64,000 nucleotides of DNA from Chryseobacterium carnipullorum (GTDB lineage Bacteria; Bacteroidota; Bacteroidia; Flavobacteriales; Weeksellaceae). Both the position numbers and the translations under genes were made by a program. The notes beneath the pieces are model-generated. The model did not search any database and had not been told where the DNA came from. It saw nothing but the letters and a program-made list of their open reading frames with translations. How positions within the stretch are numbered: the first letter of the stretch is position 1; every line of letters begins with the position of its first letter. Of this stretch, positions 61,395 through 64,000 are shown in pieces. Location: assembly GCF_900142785.1 (NCBI RefSeq), contig NZ_FRCD01000003.1:282520-346519 (forward strand), read 5' to 3'.

Positions 61395-62051
61395 ATGAAA
61401 AATCTTATGTATGCTTTCTTTACATTGATAGTCTGTTGTACGAAAGCTCAGACCAATGAATTTACAATCATCAATAAACCTATTGACTATTCTCCGGAAA
61501 GAGTTCGCTTAAGTCTGGAATATCTTAAAAGTCACTATAATATCGTTCAGAGTTCAGCAACCATTTCGCCTAAGATGATCGTACTGCATTACACCGCTGG
61601 CGGAACTGTTGAAACCAATTATAAATATTTCAATAAGACTCATCTGGAGTCTGCGAGAAATGTTTTAAAGAAGCAAAGCACACTTAATGTTTCTTCGCAG
61701 TTTATTGTCGACAGGGATGGAACGATCTACCAGCTGATGGATCCCAACAGGTTTGCAAGACATACTATAGGACTCAATTATTGTGCTATCGGCATTGAAA
61801 ACATTGGCAGCAAAAGCCAGCCGCTCACAGAAAAACAAATTTTAGCAAACGCACAATTAATTAGACACTTAACTAAAAAATACAGTATAGAATATCTTAT
61901 AGGACACTCAGAATATGGTATATTTAGGGGTTCCAATCTCTGGAAGGAAACAGACCCTGATTATTTTACAGCAAAAGAAGATCCAGGCAAAGATTTCATG
62001 AAAAAAGTGAGACTGTTAATTACTGATTTACATTTAAAAGATCAACCCTAA
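61395..62051 (+). CDS. N-acetylmuramoyl-L-alanine amidase (Amidase_2)
   Basis: 218 residues with signal peptide (MKNLMYAFFTLIVCCTKAQ). The zinc site of T7-lysozyme/AmiD type amidases is present: His65 (IVLHYTAG), His171 (IGHSEYG) and Asp196 (KEDPGKDF), with Glu135 in GIENIG. Cleaves the bond between MurNAc and L-Ala in peptidoglycan, or recycles anhydro-muropeptides. Its stop overlaps the hemD start by 1 nt (TAATG), so it is translated with the haem genes. Confidence 0.9.
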   Translation: MKNLMYAFFTLIVCCTKAQTNEFTIINKPIDYSPERVRLSLEYLKSHYNIVQSSATISPKMIVLHYTAGGTVETNYKYFNKTHLESARNVLKKQSTLNVSSQFIVDRDGTIYQLMDPNRFARHTIGLNYCAIGIENIGSKSQPLTEKQILANAQLIRHLTKKYSIEYLIGHSEYGIFRGSNLWKETDPDYFTAKEDPGKDFMKKVRLLITDLHLKDQP

Positions 62052-62722
62052 TGAAAATTCTATTTACCAAGACCATAGATACCCCATTATTATCCAAAGA
62101 ATTAGGATCGGATATTTCGGCGGATTGTATTGAGGTAATTAGAACTGAACCTATAAAAACAGCTGCATTCGATTTGAAAAATCACTCCCTGATATTTACA
62201 AGTGTCAACGGTGTGAGATCATTTTTTAAAAATCAATTTAAGCCTAACGAAGATTTTACGGCAAAAAATTACAACAAGATCTACTGTGTTGGTGAAAAAA
62301 CAAAACGTGAACTAAGGAAATACGGCTTTGGAACATTCAAAGTACTGAAAAATGCTGAAACGCTTTCGAGATTTATTACCGGAAAGTGCCAGCACGAGCA
62401 ATTTCTTCATTTTTGCGGTAATCTGGCCATCGATGTTTTGGACCAGGAACTTCCCTTGCAGAATATCCGCTACAAAAAGATTACGATCTACAAGACAGAA
62501 GAAATTCAGCCTTTAATATCTGAAAAATATCATGCCGCAGTTTTTTTTAGTCCAAGTGGAGTTCGTAGTTTTGCAAAACTCAATTCTTTAGAAGGCATGA
62601 AGATTTTTTCAATCGGAGAAACGACCTCCGGTGAACTGAGAAAATATACAAAAGAAAAAATATTTACCTCGGAAGAAAATAATCTGGCCTCTATTTTTGG
62701 GCTGATAAAAAAGGAACTTTGA
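62051..62722 (+). CDS. hemD: Uroporphyrinogen-III synthase
   Basis: 223 residues. The family is poorly conserved; the call rests on two Rossmann-like domains (SLIFTSVNGVRSFF early; AAVFFSPSGVRSFAKL and IFSIGETTSGELRKY late) and on position between hemC and hemE. Cyclises hydroxymethylbilane to uroporphyrinogen III. Start overlaps the amidase stop by 1 nt. Confidence 0.88.
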   Translation: MKILFTKTIDTPLLSKELGSDISADCIEVIRTEPIKTAAFDLKNHSLIFTSVNGVRSFFKNQFKPNEDFTAKNYNKIYCVGEKTKRELRKYGFGTFKVLKNAETLSRFITGKCQHEQFLHFCGNLAIDVLDQELPLQNIRYKKITIYKTEEIQPLISEKYHAAVFFSPSGVRSFAKLNSLEGMKIFSIGETTSGELRKYTKEKIFTSEENNLASIFGLIKKEL

Positions 62723-62788
62723 GCAGCTACAAGTTTGGCTGATAAAAATAATGAGTGCCGGGAACGGCCGTATTAGTTTAAATAAATT

Positions 62789-63820
62789 ATGATTAAAAAC
62801 GACTTATATTTAAAAGCACTCCGTGGAGAAACTGTAGAAAGACCACCAGTATGGATGATGAGACAGGCCGGAAGATATCTGCCCGAATTTATTGCTCTTC
62901 GTGATCAATATGATTTCTTTACGAGATGTCAGACTCCAGAATTGGCTTCGGAAATCACCGTGCAGCCGATCCGTAGATTCCCTTTGGATGCAGCGATCCT
63001 GTTTTCTGATATTTTGGTAGTTCCCCAGGCCATGGGAATTGATTTTAAAATGAAAGAAAATGTTGGCCCGTGGTTAGATAATCCAATCAGAACAATGGAA
63101 CAGGTTCAGAATGTGGTGGTACCTGACGTGGATGATACTTTAGGATACGTTTTTGATGCTATTGAGCTTACATTAATTAAATTAGATAACGAAATTCCAC
63201 TGATCGGTTTTGCAGGTTCACCATGGACGATTCTATGCTATTGCGTGGAAGGAAAAGGAAGCAAAGCTTTTGATATTGCAAAATCCTTCTGTTTCCAGCA
63301 GCCGGAAGCCGCTCATTTATTGCTTCAGAAAATCACAGATACTACAATTGCCTATTTAAAAAGAAAAGTTGAAAAAGGTGTTTCTGCCGTTCAGGTATTT
63401 GATTCATGGGGAGGGATGCTTTCTCCTGCTGATTATCAGGAATTCTCGTGGCAGTATATCAACCAGATCGTTGAAGCCTTAAGCCCTCTTACCCATGTGG
63501 TGGTATTCGGAAAAGGATGCTGGTTTGCCCTTGAAGACATGACGATGTCTAAAGTATCTGCTTTAGGGGTTGACTGGACGATTAAGCCTGAGCTTGCAAG
63601 AACCTTAACGAACCATACGATGACGCTTCAGGGAAATTTTGATCCTGCAAGATTACACTCCAGTCCGGAAACAATTAAGAAGATGGTCACTGAGATGATC
63701 AACCGTTTTGGAAAAGACCGGTATATTGCGAATCTTGGACACGGAATTTTACCCAATATCCCTGTGGAAAATGCAGAAGCGTTTATTAGAGCTGTTGTGG
63801 ATTGGAAACCGACTATTTAA
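62789..63820 (+). CDS. hemE: Uroporphyrinogen decarboxylase
   Basis: 343 residues. Motifs: [65 protein letters not shown], and [18 protein letters not shown]. Converts uroporphyrinogen III to coproporphyrinogen III. 66 nt after hemD. Last gene of the visible hem operon; a terminator follows. Confidence 0.97.
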   Translation: MIKNDLYLKALRGETVERPPVWMMRQAGRYLPEFIALRDQYDFFTRCQTPELASEITVQPIRRFPLDAAILFSDILVVPQAMGIDFKMKENVGPWLDNPIRTMEQVQNVVVPDVDDTLGYVFDAIELTLIKLDNEIPLIGFAGSPWTILCYCVEGKGSKAFDIAKSFCFQQPEAAHLLLQKITDTTIAYLKRKVEKGVSAVQVFDSWGGMLSPADYQEFSWQYINQIVEALSPLTHVVVFGKGCWFALEDMTMSKVSALGVDWTIKPELARTLTNHTMTLQGNFDPARLHSSPETIKKMVTEMINRFGKDRYIANLGHGILPNIPVENAEAFIRAVVDWKPTI

Positions 63821-63843
63821 GATTTATTTCATAAAAAACAAGG

Positions 63844-63883
63844 AATCCGTCTCACAACCAATTTGCGAGACGGATTTTATTTT
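63844..63883 (+). terminator. Terminator after hemE
   Basis: AATCCGTCTC pairs with GAGACGGATT around a 13-nt loop, followed by TTATTTT. Confidence 0.88.
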
Positions 63884-63916
63884 AGTTGAACTTTGTTTTA
63901 TTGTCCAAAAAAGGAA

Positions 63917-63941
63917 AAAGTTGTCCTCTTCAGGCAACTTT
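63917..63941 (-). terminator. Terminator overlapping the transposase stop codon
   Basis: AAAGTTG...CAACTTT with an extra CCT/AGG pair and one bulged base. On the minus strand it is followed by a U-rich run (TTCCTTTTTT). Confidence 0.6.
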
Positions 63942-64000
63942 CTTTCTTAGGTTATGTGCTAAAGCGTGTAATCCAAATTCCAGTTCTACTTTTTTCAGAC
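63930..64000 (-). CDS. Transposase C-terminus, IS1182-like (cut by window edge)
   Basis: The last 22 codons of a minus-strand gene ending at the TGA at 63930-63932. The residues VELEFGLHALAHNLRKKVA match the typical end of IS1182-family transposases. The rest of the element lies beyond the window. It indicates an insertion sequence beside hemE. Confidence 0.75.
   Translation of the reverse strand, partial: LKKVELEFGLHALAHNLRKKVA

Noticed and set aside
63708..63950. 80-codon plus-strand frame at the hemE end
   Set aside because: Overlaps hemE in another frame and crosses the terminator; shadow frame.
1..64000. CRISPR arrays, tRNA or rRNA genes
   Set aside because: No regularly spaced repeats, cloverleaf sequences or rRNA segments were recognised on reading; a dedicated scan was not possible.

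Overview
The window looks like chromosome of a flavobacterium, most likely Chryseobacterium or a close Weeksellaceae relative. Signs of this are moderately low GC, many TAnnTTTG (-7) promoter boxes with little Shine-Dalgarno sequence, a SusC/RagA outer-membrane receptor, a type III glutamine synthetase, and an mre/PBP2/RodA cluster. The species call is inference; no rRNA or tRNA gene was seen.

Layout. 1-5112: a truncated SusC-type receptor, two divergent AraC regulators and an OsmC peroxidase. 5583-9260: a TetR gene with a clear palindromic operator, followed by thiolase, hotdog thioesterase and a FabF-like synthase as one acyl-metabolism operon. 9361-13993: cupin, L,D-transpeptidase-fold protein, MsrB, DUF445 protein, a lipoprotein and a small double-glycine-leader peptide with six cysteines. 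14046-24745: housekeeping and envelope genes (pyrD, truC-like, glyS, M48 protease, serine hydrolase, Na+/H+ antiporter).

25035-38749 is the accessory island and the most interesting part. It holds an endolysin-like M15 peptidase, a patatin phospholipase, a 56-residue acidic protein, three fibre or LRR proteins with the same N-terminal module, a 1276-residue protein of unknown family, a metzincin-like metalloprotease translationally coupled to a small secreted protein, a YwqK/MORN protein and a WYL-domain regulator. Six copies of a palindrome (consensus ACGACAAGTTTTGTCGC) sit exactly 10 nt upstream of a TAnnTTTG box, before six transcription starts including that of the WYL gene. I read this as an autoregulated regulon of lytic and fibre-like effectors. 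Two leaders also share a conserved patch with an 8-codon upstream ORF (M-[LP]-DSQ-[KN]-YV-stop). No capsid, terminase, portal, integrase or sheath gene is visible, so it is not an ordinary prophage.

38803-51515: TonB-C-domain protein, tadA, GNAT, coaX, M23 and M1 peptidases, DinB-like protein, a conserved protein divergent from glnN, and an NlpC/P60 lipoprotein. 51867-58187 (minus): pentapeptide protein and the mreB-mreC-mreD-mrdA-rodA elongasome operon. 58589-63820 (plus): hemA-hemC-(DUF1287)-(amidase)-hemD-hemE, a haem operon with two cell-wall type genes inside it. The right edge cuts an IS1182-like transposase on the minus strand. Several intergenic regions carry MITE-like inverted repeats.

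Start codons were re-judged by eye. Many long frames begin with TTG or GTG, and I moved the start to an internal ATG when a promoter or signal peptide supported it.
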